Program-made: the position numbers and the translations under genes
Notes under the pieces: generated by a model
Databases searched by the model: none
Seen by the model: the letters and a program-made list of their open reading frames with translations, nothing else
What the model was told of the DNA's origin: nothing
Assembly (NCBI GenBank): GCA_028705545.1
Contig: JAQWDG010000055.1
Span: 1-9,966 of the forward strand
Length of the DNA stretch: 9,966 nucleotides
DNA from: Methanoregula sp.
Lineage (GTDB): Archaea > Halobacteriota > Methanomicrobia > Methanomicrobiales > Methanospirillaceae
Direction: 5' to 3'
Part shown: in pieces, positions 1 through 6,556 of the stretch
Position numbering within the stretch: the first letter of the stretch is position 1
Layout of the letters: every line of letters starts with the position of its first letter

Positions 1-386
1 CCGGCTACCCGGTCGGTTTCGATAGTAAGGAAATCCTCTTTTACCTTCTCGTCGTTGCACTTCCCGAGCATGTACCGGTAGTGGGCATACGGGTACATGG
101 TTTCAAGTTCCGTGGGCACGATCCCGCAGGTACCAAAGATGACAATATGGTACTGGGATTCGTCGAACACCTGCGAAATGATCATCCTGATGAGCTGGTG
201 GCTCGGGCTCGTGCTGTACGGCTTTTTCATCGCGCAGGGCATAAAAATGGCAATTTTTCTGGGCTGCACCTCGTATTCGTCGATGATGTACCGGTAGGAA
301 TCCTCGAACTCTTTTAAGTAAAACGGGGGGCCGGTGAGAAACGGCTTGTCTTGGGATCCTTTCGGGTTCTGAACGGGTGCACCCAT
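1..386 (-). CDS. ArcS-core (DUF5591-like) archaeosine-biosynthesis protein, 3' part beyond window
   Basis: The reading frame opens at ATG 386 and runs off the window at base 1 without a stop, giving about 128 residues. An in-frame TAG lies a short way upstream, so ATG 386 is the first possible start. Residues 50-63 read PCAMKKPYSTSPSH. This fits exactly the PC-X3-KPY-X2-S-X2-H signature known for the core of archaeosine synthase ArcS, the enzyme family that converts preQ0 at position 15 of archaeal tRNA to archaeosine. The following IVIFGTCGIVPTELE and YPYAHY segments also resemble that domain. In full-length ArcS the signature follows a large TGT-like N-terminal domain; here only about 49 residues precede it, so this is a short, separate core protein. 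It lies 57 bp downstream of the GNAT gene on the same strand. Family assignment is fairly sure; activity without the missing domain is inference. Confidence 0.75.
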   Translation of the reverse strand, partial: MGAPVQNPKGSQDKPFLTGPPFYLKEFEDSYRYIIDEYEVQPRKIAIFMPCAMKKPYSTSPSHQLIRMIISQVFDESQYHIVIFGTCGIVPTELETMYPYAHYRYMLGKCNDEKVKEDFLTIETDRVA

Positions 387-398
387 GGTCTTCCCTAG

Positions 399-418
399 AG
401 GATCGTCTGCCGGATCCT
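399..418. repeat. Inverted repeat upstream of the ArcS-core gene
   Basis: Perfect 6-bp arms AGGATC (399-404) and GATCCT (413-418) are separated by 8 bases, 13 bp upstream of the ArcS-core start codon. It could be a small mRNA hairpin or a protein site. Arms this short can occur by chance. Confidence 0.3.
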
Positions 419-443
419 ATGAAATACGCGGTCGTGACCGGGA

Positions 444-1013
444 TTAGTGCCTGCCGTCAGTCCCGTACGCCTGCCGGTCCAGCACGAACCCGAGCGTTCC
501 CTCTTCGAGCCCGTCCCCTGCCGGTGTCGTCCCCGTGCAGGTAAAGCCGGTCTTTTCGAGGACCCGGATGGATGCTTTGAGTTCCGGGAAAGTCGTTGCC
601 ATGATCCGTGAGATCCGGGGAAGGGAAAAGATTGCCGGGATCATTCCCTGCACGGCTTCTGTCGCAAACCCCCGGTTCTGGAATTCGTCGAGCACCGAAT
701 ACCCGATGAGCACCGTTTCCGGGTCGCTGATCGCAGACCCGGTCCCGCCACACCCGACAAGCACTCGTCCTGAAGTTCCCGGTTCGTCCCGCACCCAGTA
801 CCAGCAGGCAAAGAGCGGGTCGGTCTTTTCGGTCTCCATCCGGTAAAACTCAGAGAGGACTTCGCGGTTCATCTCCGCTGGCGGCCATGCTGCCGGAACT
901 TCTGCTTTCAGCAGCCGGGAAAGTCTCTTCTGGTCGTTGAGGTCTGCGGACAGGAGTTCTCCCGTTGCCGGAACGAGATCGAGACGCCGGGTCCGGATCG
1001 GTCGTGCGGTCAT
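444..1013 (-). CDS. GNAT-family N-acetyltransferase (RimJ/RimL-like)
   Basis: A 189-residue protein with the GNAT fold. Residues 104-123 cover the beta4/alpha3 acetyl-CoA site, with the pyrophosphate loop Q112-N-R-G-F-A in the usual Q/R-x-x-G-x-A form. Residues 147-157 (ASIRVLEKTGF) match the C-terminal motif of the RimJ/RimL-type acetyltransferase_3 group. The N-terminal TRRLDLVP start is also typical, with lengths near 170-190. Expected reaction: transfer of acetyl from acetyl-CoA to an amino group of a protein N-terminus or small molecule; the substrate cannot be told from sequence. The start codon overlaps the stop of the DJ-1/PfpI gene (ATGA at 1010-1013). I see no Shine-Dalgarno sequence of its own, so translation probably depends on reinitiation. 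The stop is TAA at 444-446. Confidence 0.9.
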   Translation of the reverse strand: MTARPIRTRRLDLVPATGELLSADLNDQKRLSRLLKAEVPAAWPPAEMNREVLSEFYRMETEKTDPLFACWYWVRDEPGTSGRVLVGCGGTGSAISDPETVLIGYSVLDEFQNRGFATEAVQGMIPAIFSLPRISRIMATTFPELKASIRVLEKTGFTCTGTTPAGDGLEEGTLGFVLDRQAYGTDGRH

Positions 1014-1612
1014 GGGGATCGGGGTTTGCCCGGCACCGGAACCGAACTCTCCGGGTAATACGGGTAGTCCATCTGTTTCTGGATCGCGAGCCGGGCGTCG
1101 CGGCCGGCAAGTTTCTCCGTAAGGTACAGCCCCATATCGATGGCGGCAGTCACCCCTCCCGCAGTAATCACGTGATCGTCATCCACCACGCGATCCTTCG
1201 AGACCTCGTGTGCGAATTTTTTGAGGATCTCCATCAGGGCAGGGTTTGTGGTGGCGCGCCGGGTCCGGAGCATCCCTGCAGCCCCGACAAGGAGGGCTCC
1301 TCCGCAGATCGCAGCAACGGTTGTTTTGTTTGGGGAAATGGCCAGCCACCCGGTAAACTCCCGGTCGCGGATGAGATTGGCGATACTGTTTCCGCCCGGT
1401 ACAATGACGTAATCGAACCCGGCAAGATCGGGGCTGACCATGTCCACTGCAAGTTCCATGCCCTCAAACGAGCGGACCCGCTCCTGCCGTGCACAGGTAC
1501 AGTATTGTAAATCCGGGACAAAACCCATGGTTTTTAACCGGGTGAGCGGGTCGTACGCCCCGGCAAAATCAAGGAGCGTCACGCCATCGTAGAGGACAAA
1601 AGCGATCTTCAT
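1010..1612 (-). CDS. DJ-1/PfpI-family protein (isonitrile hydratase-like subgroup)
   Basis: A 200-residue DJ-1/PfpI (class I glutamine amidotransferase-like) protein. The N-terminal strand IAFVLYDGVTLLDFAGAYDPL carries D15, and YVIVPGG at 69-74 is the second family strand. The nucleophile elbow is AICGGALLVGAAG with C103, followed by LRTRRATTNP. VITAGGVTAAIDMGL lies near 164-178. The C103 context and D15 resemble isonitrile hydratases and the N-terminal domains of some AraC-type regulators, but no DNA-binding domain follows. In this family the cysteine carries hydrolase, hydratase or stress-protective activity; the substrate here is unknown. It is the first gene of a minus-strand run and overlaps the GNAT gene by 4 bp. 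A TATA-like box sits just upstream, and the 142-bp gap to the divergent methyltransferase contains an inverted repeat. Confidence 0.88.
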   Translation of the reverse strand: MKIAFVLYDGVTLLDFAGAYDPLTRLKTMGFVPDLQYCTCARQERVRSFEGMELAVDMVSPDLAGFDYVIVPGGNSIANLIRDREFTGWLAISPNKTTVAAICGGALLVGAAGMLRTRRATTNPALMEILKKFAHEVSKDRVVDDDHVITAGGVTAAIDMGLYLTEKLAGRDARLAIQKQMDYPYYPESSVPVPGKPRSP

Positions 1613-1627
1613 GGATTCTCTTCAAGG

Positions 1628-1635
1628 AAATATAC
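1628..1635 (-). promoter_or_regulatory. TATA-like box of the DJ-1/PfpI gene
   Basis: Minus strand reads GTATATTT, centred about 19-20 bp before the ATG at 1612. With the usual 25-bp archaeal spacing, transcription would begin close to the start codon, so the message would be leaderless or nearly so. There is no clear Shine-Dalgarno sequence, which fits. The call rests on a short AT-rich motif only. Confidence 0.35.
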
Positions 1636-1650
1636 ACCTCACGTGGCATT

Positions 1651-1679
1651 ATTCCTGCTGGAACTGCCGGATCAGGAAT
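1651..1679. promoter_or_regulatory. Inverted repeat between two divergent promoters, possible operator
   Basis: Perfect 7-bp arms ATTCCTG (1651-1657) and CAGGAAT (1673-1679) with a 15-bp spacer. The centre (1665) is almost midway between the TATA-like boxes of the DJ-1/PfpI gene (1628-1635) and the methyltransferase gene (1698-1705). That is where a dimeric regulator could control both. No regulator gene for it is recognisable in the window. Confidence 0.4.
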
Positions 1680-1697
1680 GGTTTTTGGCCGGGACGG

Positions 1698-1705
1698 TAA
1701 ATATT
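1698..1705 (+). promoter_or_regulatory. TATA-like box of the methyltransferase gene
   Basis: TAAATATT lies in an otherwise GC-rich stretch. Its centre is about 53 bp before the ATG at 1755, which predicts a start of transcription near 1727 and a leader of about 28 nt. Confidence 0.4.
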
Positions 1706-1754
1706 CCGGGCTGATCGTGGCCCATTGTAAGGGCAGGGTCACCGGGAATCTGGT

Positions 1755-2588
1755 ATGAACAGCAACGGCAACAGGAAAAACGGGGAACCGAACAACGGCT
1801 ACTTCTGCGGCAAGGCCGGGTATTATGCCCGCTATCGCAGGGGATACCCGGCGGCAGTCTTTGACACAATCGTAACCCGGTTTTCGCTCACACCGGGAAC
1901 GGCCACCCTCGACCTCGGCTGCGGGACCGGGAATATGGCAATCCCCCTTGCGCGGCGTGGCCTGAAGGTGTACGCCGTTGACCCCGACCCGGAGATGCGT
2001 GAGGCGGGCCGCTGTCGGGCAGAAACCGCACACATCACCGGCATTTCATGGCGGGCTGGATCCGATACGACCCTGACGACACTCGGTCTTCCCCCGCTCT
2101 GGATCTGTACGATGGGGCTCTCGTTCCACTGGATGGACCGGCCCACTGTCCTTCGTGCTCTCGACTCCCTGATAGAACCCGGCGGCGGGGTTGCATGCGT
2201 CAGCCGGAGCGACGGGTTCTTCTCCCACATTCACGAAGGATGGGGTCGGGCGGTAAAGGACGTGCTTACCGGGATGCTCGGCGATTCCTGGGACTACTCG
2301 GGGCGACTGGAGAAGAGACTCAATAACGATAAGGACCGGCACGAAGCGGTGTTTTTACAGTCTCCCTTCTCTTCCATCGAAGTTCTGGAGTTCCCGGTCC
2401 GCGAAACGTTCTCCGTGGACGAGATCGTCGGGCACCAGCTCAGCACCTCCTATATCGACCCGGTGCTGCTCGGGGAACGCAATGCCGAATTCCGCGACCG
2501 GCTCACCAGGCGGCTCCTTGAAATCGAGCCTTCGGGAACGTTTTCGAGCGAATCCGTAGTCCAGCTTATCATTGCCCGGCGACCATAA
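1755..2588 (+). CDS. Class I SAM-dependent methyltransferase (Methyltransf_11-like)
   Basis: A 277-residue protein with a Rossmann-type methyltransferase domain. Residues 23-31 (YYARYRRGY) match the entry segment common in this group. Motif I is LDLGCGTGN at 52-60, which binds S-adenosylmethionine. The post-I strand is VYAVDPDPEM, with D76 at the position expected to contact the SAM ribose. GLSFHWMD near 121-128 is the usual strand-4 region of Methyltransf_11 proteins (often ...AFHWFD). The C-terminal half is probably the substrate-binding part. The acceptor cannot be assigned. It is transcribed alone, divergent from the DJ-1/PfpI gene and convergent with the glyA-folD block. Apart from shared spacing with the inverted repeat at 1651-1679, nothing links it to its neighbours. 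Confidence 0.88.
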   Translation: MNSNGNRKNGEPNNGYFCGKAGYYARYRRGYPAAVFDTIVTRFSLTPGTATLDLGCGTGNMAIPLARRGLKVYAVDPDPEMREAGRCRAETAHITGISWRAGSDTTLTTLGLPPLWICTMGLSFHWMDRPTVLRALDSLIEPGGGVACVSRSDGFFSHIHEGWGRAVKDVLTGMLGDSWDYSGRLEKRLNNDKDRHEAVFLQSPFSSIEVLEFPVRETFSVDEIVGHQLSTSYIDPVLLGERNAEFRDRLTRRLLEIEPSGTFSSESVVQLIIARRP

Positions 2589-2600
2589 TTTTCTTTGTTT
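2589..2600 (+). terminator. T-rich stretch after the methyltransferase gene
   Basis: A T-rich run (TTTT, TTT and TTT interrupted by C and G) begins right after the TAA at 2586-2588. Archaeal RNA polymerase can stop on such tracts, but this one is interrupted and weak. The small hairpin at 2601-2615 lies just after it. Confidence 0.3.
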
Positions 2601-2663
2601 GGCAGGAAAGCTGCCTAAAAAAAATCCTCACAACAGGAGTCGGAGTCAAAAAAAAATAAAAAA
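2601..2663 (-). terminator. Oligo-T terminator region of the glyA-folD-folP-cofE block
   Basis: On the minus strand, the 92-bp gap after the CofE-family stop contains runs of six and nine T, split by one A (2663-2658 and 2656-2648). A second run of eight T follows at 2624-2617. Successive T-runs are the standard intrinsic terminator of archaeal RNA polymerase. A 5-bp hairpin, GGCAG/CTGCC with a 5-base loop, follows at 2601-2615. It may be part of the signal or may serve the plus-strand gene ending at 2588. Confidence 0.7.
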
Positions 2664-2680
2664 GATTTGGGGGAGCAGGC

Positions 2681-3454
2681 CTACACTTTCCTGCCCTTCC
2701 GGAATACGCCCATGAACAGGCATTCGTCGGCATCGATGGTTCCGACGCCCACCTGGTCCCCGATGGGCATGCCAAGCCCCCGCACGACGACCGCGGGGGT
2801 ACACTCGTCGGCTTCACCCATGACCAGTTCCGCGGCGGAAGCGATATTGTCGGCTACCGCCCTTTTTGTTACTTCAAGTTTACGCCCGAAGAGATCGCTT
2901 TTTCCCCGGTCATCGATCACCGAATCGATCCCTGTGCACCCGATGGCGACACCCGAGCAGCCGAGCCGCATCGCATGTGTCCGGCTGTCGATGACAAGCA
3001 CGCCGATGGAGACGCCGCACTGCTTTTCGATCTCCCGGCGGATCTTCTTTGCACTCGCATCGGGATCTTTTGGCAGCGGGACGATACAGCCCGGCGGGGC
3101 ATTCGAGGCATCGACTCCCGCGTTCGGGAGGAGCGTCCCCTGTTTCATACAGAGCAGAAACCCCGGGATGCCGCCGACTATCTCATCGCTTTCGGCAAGC
3201 ACGACTTCCACGGTCCGGGGGTCCATGTGGTATTTCTTTGCCAGGTCTTCTGCCCGGGCAGACGGTGTCACCGAATCGAGCCGGATGACGTGCCCTTCTG
3301 CGGTCGCAACCGCAGTCTCGGCAAGGACAAGGACATCGCCGTCACGAAAGCCACCGGCGGCGGTCTGTGCAGCCGCAATGATCCGGTCCGCAAACGGGTC
3401 GTCCGGTCGGATGACCCCGGTGGAGAGGCCGATGACCGAATACGAATTCTTCAT
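2681..3454 (-). CDS. CofE-family gamma-glutamyl ligase (coenzyme F420-0:L-glutamate ligase-like), divergent
   Basis: A 257-residue protein of the F420_ligase family, close to the usual CofE length of about 250. Conserved stretches include DGDVLVLAETAVATAEG (38-54), PNAGVDASN (110-118), LPKDPDASAKKIR (127-139), GVAIGCTG (168-175), DLFGRKLEVT (187-196), and ADNIASAAELVMGEADE with TPAVVVRG (201-226). CofE adds glutamates to F420-0 using GTP. The canonical D-[ST]-FGRPxR element is replaced by DSRTHAMR (156-163), so this is a divergent subgroup. It is last in the block glyA-folD-folP-like, overlapping the folP-like stop by ATGA (3451-3454), with GGGG 7 nt before the start. Such tight coupling to folate genes makes glutamylation of a folate or pterin a reasonable alternative to F420. 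Family is secure; substrate is not. Confidence 0.82.
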   Translation of the reverse strand: MKNSYSVIGLSTGVIRPDDPFADRIIAAAQTAAGGFRDGDVLVLAETAVATAEGHVIRLDSVTPSARAEDLAKKYHMDPRTVEVVLAESDEIVGGIPGFLLCMKQGTLLPNAGVDASNAPPGCIVPLPKDPDASAKKIRREIEKQCGVSIGVLVIDSRTHAMRLGCSGVAIGCTGIDSVIDDRGKSDLFGRKLEVTKRAVADNIASAAELVMGEADECTPAVVVRGLGMPIGDQVGVGTIDADECLFMGVFRKGRKV

Positions 3455-4263
3455 TTCGTCCCCTTCAACTGCACCCAGACTTTCATTACGTCGCGGGTTG
3501 CAGCCACATCGTGGGCCCGGATGATGGAAGCACCCTGTTCAAGGAGTTTTACCGTCACGGCAAGGGTTCCCGGGAGCCGGTCCTCGGGATAGCGGTTGAG
3601 GAGCAGCCCGATGAAGGTCTTCCGGGAAACTGCGGCAAGCACCGGGCGGTCGAATTTTAAAAACTCCCCAAAATGCCGGCAGAGTTCCCAGTCGTCATCG
3701 ACCGACCGCAGCGGGGTCCAGATCCCGATGCCCGGATCGAGCACATATTCCTTTACCCCGGCGTCTTCGCACCGCTTCATGACGCCTTCGAGAGAGGCAA
3801 GCGTCTCGGCAACCCCGACGGGATCGCCCGGCTGTCGGTTTGCCGCCATCACAAATGCGGGAAGACCGGCCTCTGCAACCTCTTTTGCATAGGCAGGGTA
3901 GACAAATCCCCCGATATCGTTTGCCGCGTGGACATCATGTTTTAAGCAGACCTCAAGCACGCCCGGGTGAATCGTGTCGACCGACAGCGTGATCCCGCTC
4001 CCGTCGAGTTCTTTGAGTGCTGCCTCGATCCGTTCCGCCTCGGTTTTCCCGCTGATCGCCTGCGTGTTCGGTGCAGTGCTCCGGGCCCCGATATCGATCA
4101 TGTCTGCACCCTGCTCGATCATGGCGACAGCGGTTGCGTGCACCTCTTCGAGAGGGACGTAGGAGCCCGAGTAAAAGGACTCGTTGCTTACGTTAATGAC
4201 ACCCATCAGCCGTGGCGGAGCGTCGCCGCCGATCACCAGCTTGTTTACCGTGCAGGACTTCAT
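3451..4263 (-). CDS. folP: Dihydropteroate synthase family protein (FolP-like)
   Basis: A 270-residue single-domain protein of canonical DHPS length. It retains the residues known for pterin and pABA binding: N24 in [11 protein letters not shown]57 in [13 protein letters not shown]96 in LSVDT, N115 in NDIGG, D176 in LDPGIG, K215 in VSRKTFIG, and R249/H251 in IIRAHDV. DHPS joins dihydropterin-methyl pyrophosphate to pABA to give dihydropteroate. A related methanogen enzyme uses a ribofuranosyl-aminobenzene phosphate on the methanopterin route. Two departures stand out: the usual MH pair is MA (139-140), and the usual GFGK after DPG is GIGIW (178-182). It overlaps folD by ATGA (4260-4263), with GAGGA upstream as ribosome site, and overlaps the CofE-like gene downstream. 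The folate assignment rests on this context; the methanopterin route is the main alternative. Confidence 0.82.
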   Translation of the reverse strand: MKSCTVNKLVIGGDAPPRLMGVINVSNESFYSGSYVPLEEVHATAVAMIEQGADMIDIGARSTAPNTQAISGKTEAERIEAALKELDGSGITLSVDTIHPGVLEVCLKHDVHAANDIGGFVYPAYAKEVAEAGLPAFVMAANRQPGDPVGVAETLASLEGVMKRCEDAGVKEYVLDPGIGIWTPLRSVDDDWELCRHFGEFLKFDRPVLAAVSRKTFIGLLLNRYPEDRLPGTLAVTVKLLEQGASIIRAHDVAATRDVMKVWVQLKGTK

Positions 4264-5093
4264 TGCATCCTCTGTGCCGCGGTAAAGGTGTTCTCCATAA
4301 GCGTTGCAATGGTCATGGGGCCGACGCCTCCGGGGACCGGGGTGATGGCAGAAGCGACCTCTTTTACCGCGTCGAAATCCACATCGCCCACGAGTTTCCC
4401 GTCGAGATGGTTGATACCCACGTCGATCACGGCCGCACCGGGTTTTACCATCTCCGGTGTAATGAAGTGTGCCTTCCCGATTGCCGAAACAAGGATATCG
4501 GCACGCCTGAGTTCTCCGGCAAGGTCGCGGGTCTTGCTGTGGCAGACGGTGACCGTTGCATCGGCGTTCGTGAGGAGCGCTGCCATCGGTCTCCCGACAT
4601 CGATGCTACGGCCGGCAACGACCGCATGGGCACCGGCGACCGGTATATGATATTCTTTTAAAATGGTCATGATGCCGGTCGGGGTGCAGGGGGTAAACAC
4701 GGGTTTCCCGCTCATCAAAAGGCCAAGACTTGTCGGGTGGAAACCATCCACGTCTTTTTCGATTTTCACTGCGGAGATTACCTTATCGGTATCGATCTGT
4801 TTCGGGAGCGGGAGCTGGACGAGGATGCCGTTGATGTCGTTGTCCGCATTGAGGCGGCCGATCGTCTCAAGCACTTTCGCGGTGGTGGCATCGTCCGGGA
4901 TCTCGATCCCGACCGAGCCGATCCCCACCCGCTCGCAGGCCCGGTGCTTCATCCGGACGTACATCTGCGAGGCGGGGTCGCTTCCCACGATCACCGTGGC
5001 AAGGCGCGGGTACAGGCCGGACTCGCTGATCGCCTCTTTTATGAGTTCGAGCCGCTTTTCCGATACTGCTTTGCCGTCGAGAATGGTGACCAT
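4260..5093 (-). CDS. folD: Bifunctional methylene-H4F dehydrogenase/methenyl-H4F cyclohydrolase FolD
   Basis: A 277-residue protein of normal FolD length. It interconverts 5,10-methylene-H4F, 5,10-methenyl-H4F and 10-formyl-H4F with NAD(P). The catalytic segment [14 protein letters not shown] carries Y45 and K49. [13 protein letters not shown] (about 89-101) and KDVDGFHP mark the folate site. [18 protein letters not shown] followed by [10 protein letters not shown] forms the nucleotide-binding half. [18 protein letters not shown] near the C-terminus is diagnostic. It lies 51 bp after glyA and overlaps the folP-like gene. Together with GlyA it would pass serine-derived one-carbon units to formyl-H4F for purine synthesis. 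In Methanosarcina barkeri FolD and GlyA are known to use H4F rather than H4MPT, which supports the same split here. Confidence 0.97.
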   Translation of the reverse strand: MVTILDGKAVSEKRLELIKEAISESGLYPRLATVIVGSDPASQMYVRMKHRACERVGIGSVGIEIPDDATTAKVLETIGRLNADNDINGILVQLPLPKQIDTDKVISAVKIEKDVDGFHPTSLGLLMSGKPVFTPCTPTGIMTILKEYHIPVAGAHAVVAGRSIDVGRPMAALLTNADATVTVCHSKTRDLAGELRRADILVSAIGKAHFITPEMVKPGAAVIDVGINHLDGKLVGDVDFDAVKEVASAITPVPGGVGPMTIATLMENTFTAAQRMQ

Positions 5094-5099
5094 TGCCGT

Positions 5100-5106
5100 C
5101 TCCCCC
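5100..5106 (-). promoter_or_regulatory. Ribosome binding site of folD
   Basis: Minus strand GGGGGAG ends 6 nt before the folD ATG at 5093. It is the clearest Shine-Dalgarno sequence in the block and confirms the start. The 51-bp glyA-folD gap also holds a run of six T on the minus strand (5129-5124), which might give partial termination after glyA. Confidence 0.65.
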
Positions 5107-5144
5107 TGTAAATTGCCTGTATTAAAAAATGAGAAAAGGGATTA

Positions 5145-6386
5145 TTATACTGTCGGGTAAATCGGGTATTTCCCTGCCATTGCAGTGACTTCCCGGTTGA
5201 CCTTCTGGATCAGAGTCTCGTTCTTGATATCCTTGACGATCGACGCGATCCAGTTCCCGATCTGGCGCATTTCCGCTTCTTTCATGCCCCGTGACGTGAC
5301 GGCCGGGGTACCTACCCGGAGACCGCTCGTGACAAACGGGCTCTTGGTCTCGTTCGGGATCGTGTTCTTGTTGACCGTGATGCCGGCTTTCCCGAGAGCT
5401 ACTTCTGCCTCAAGACCGGTCAGGTGCTGGTTGGTGAGGTCGATGAGCATCAGGTGGTTATCCGTACCGCCCGAAACGAGCCGGATGCCGTTGTTCATGA
5501 GGGTCTCTGCAAGGACCTTTGCGTTTTTCACGATCTGCTTGTTGTATTCCGTAAACGACGGCTTGAGCGCCTCTTCAAAGCAGACTGCCTTTGCACTGAT
5601 GATATGCATCAGGGGGCCGCCCTGCATGCCCGGGAAGACCGCCTTGTCGATTGCCGCTGCGTATTCCTCGTTACACATGATCGCGCCGCCGCGGGGGCCG
5701 CGGAGGGTCTTGTGGGTCGTGGTAGTTGTGAAGTTCACCACACCGACCGAAGTCGGGTGCTGCTTTGTGGCGACAAGACCGGCAATGTGGGCGATATCTG
5801 CCATACAGAATGCTCCGACATCGTCGGCGATCTCCTGGAAGGCTTTGAAATCGATGATCCGCGGGTAGGCGGAGGCACCGCAGACAATCATCTGCGGCTT
5901 CTCTTTTTTGGCCATCTCGCCGATCGCGCCATAATCGAGGGTTTCCGTTTTGGGGTCAACGCCGTACTGGGCGACCTGGTAGAACTTGCCGGTGAAGCTT
6001 ACGGGAGAGCCATGGGAAAGGTGGCCGCCCTGGTTAAGTTTCATGGAGAAGATCTTCTCGCCCAGTTTCATGTTGGCAAAGTAGACCGCCATGTTGGCCT
6101 GGGTGCCCGAGTGGGGCTGGACGTTTGCGTGCTGTGCGCCGAAGAGTTTTTTCAGGCGGTCGCGGGCGAGGTTCTCGGCCATGTCGTGGAACTCGCAGCC
6201 GCCGTAGTACCTCTTCCCCGGGTAGCCTTCGGCGTACTTGTTGGTCATAATAGAACCCATCGCTTCGAGCACCGCACGGCTGACGATGTTCTCGGAGGCG
6301 ATCAGTTCCAGGCCGTTTGTCTGGCGGAGCCGTTCTTTTTCAATGATATTTGCTATTTCTGGATCGGTTTGGGACAGATACGACAT
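5145..6386 (-). CDS. glyA: Serine hydroxymethyltransferase GlyA
   Basis: A 413-residue PLP enzyme of the usual bacterial GlyA length. It transfers the serine hydroxymethyl carbon to tetrahydropterin, giving glycine and methylene-H4F. Diagnostic segments are [10 protein letters not shown] near 27-36, [13 protein letters not shown] (51-63), [11 protein letters not shown] (88-98), DIAHIAGL (197-204), and the PLP-lysine motif [14 protein letters not shown] with K226. FPGMQGGPL and [16 protein letters not shown] follow. The start at 6386 fits the conserved N-terminus. No Shine-Dalgarno is seen; the TATA box at 6437-6444 predicts a leader of under 30 nt. It is the first gene of the block with folD, the folP-like and CofE-like genes. 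Some methanogen GlyA enzymes use H4MPT; the folate neighbours favour H4F here, by inference. Confidence 0.97.
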   Translation of the reverse strand: MSYLSQTDPEIANIIEKERLRQTNGLELIASENIVSRAVLEAMGSIMTNKYAEGYPGKRYYGGCEFHDMAENLARDRLKKLFGAQHANVQPHSGTQANMAVYFANMKLGEKIFSMKLNQGGHLSHGSPVSFTGKFYQVAQYGVDPKTETLDYGAIGEMAKKEKPQMIVCGASAYPRIIDFKAFQEIADDVGAFCMADIAHIAGLVATKQHPTSVGVVNFTTTTTHKTLRGPRGGAIMCNEEYAAAIDKAVFPGMQGGPLMHIISAKAVCFEEALKPSFTEYNKQIVKNAKVLAETLMNNGIRLVSGGTDNHLMLIDLTNQHLTGLEAEVALGKAGITVNKNTIPNETKSPFVTSGLRVGTPAVTSRGMKEAEMRQIGNWIASIVKDIKNETLIQKVNREVTAMAGKYPIYPTV

Positions 6387-6409
6387 ATGGAAAAAGGTTG
6401 GCAGGGATC

Positions 6410-6420
6410 AGGTAATACCT
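6410..6420. promoter_or_regulatory. Palindrome at the predicted glyA transcription start
   Basis: AGGTAATACCT is a perfect inverted repeat (5-bp arms around one base), about 24 bp upstream of the glyA start codon and 16 bp downstream of its TATA box. It covers the predicted start of transcription, where a bound repressor would block initiation. No regulator is identified. Confidence 0.35.
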
Positions 6421-6436
6421 TTTCTTTGGTACGGAG

Positions 6437-6444
6437 TATAAAAA
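6437..6444 (-). promoter_or_regulatory. TATA box of the glyA block; plus-strand reading also TATA-like
   Basis: Minus strand reads TTTTTATA, close to the archaeal TTTATATA consensus. Its centre is about 26 bp before a predicted start near 6414. The plus strand reads TATAAAAA and could equally place a start near 6465-6467, at the foot of the first hairpin of the candidate small RNA. It may therefore be a bidirectional or shared element. Confidence 0.55.
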
Positions 6445-6464
6445 CACGGTCTTCCCGGAATGCG

Positions 6465-6556
6465 GCACCCGGGCAACCGCCTTGTCCGGGGGATCTGTAA
6501 AACAGCGCGTGAGGGGCTCAAATAGCCTGCCAGAGGAGTCACGCGCCCCTTTTTTG
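6465..6556 (+). ncRNA. Candidate small structured RNA with two hairpins and oligo-T end
   Basis: The gap between glyA and the smc operon contains a 9-bp hairpin, CCCGGGCAA (6468-6476) with TTGTCCGGG (6482-6490), one G-U pair and a 5-base loop. A second hairpin has perfect 8-bp arms GCGCGTGA (6505-6512) and TCACGCGC (6539-6546). The second encloses a smaller GGCT/AGCC stem (6515-6518, 6524-6527). Six T follow at 6550-6555 and a second run of seven at 6577-6583. A TATA-like element on this strand (6437-6444) is about 25 bp before the first hairpin. No plus-strand gene precedes the T-run, so it has no known gene to terminate. I found no convincing C/D box signature and no complete H/ACA layout. 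Transcription is unproven. Confidence 0.4.

Noticed and set aside
2667..3524. Open frame of 285 codons on the plus strand
   Set aside because: It is antisense to the CofE-family gene and low-complexity Ser/Pro/Thr; it also overlaps the T-run terminator side.
5424..6500. Open frame of 358 codons on the plus strand
   Set aside because: It is antisense to glyA, whose protein is unmistakable. The translation has no family resemblance and arises from GC-rich codon bias.
6495..6546. C/D box or H/ACA guide RNA, or a tRNA
   Set aside because: There is no RUGAUGA/CUGA pair, no full H/ACA pocket with a correctly spaced ACA end, and no cloverleaf. Only isolated ACA and hairpin elements are seen.
6505..6556. 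Ordinary intrinsic terminator of an upstream gene
   Set aside because: No plus-strand gene lies upstream; glyA runs the other way from 6386. Simple termination of a known gene does not explain it.
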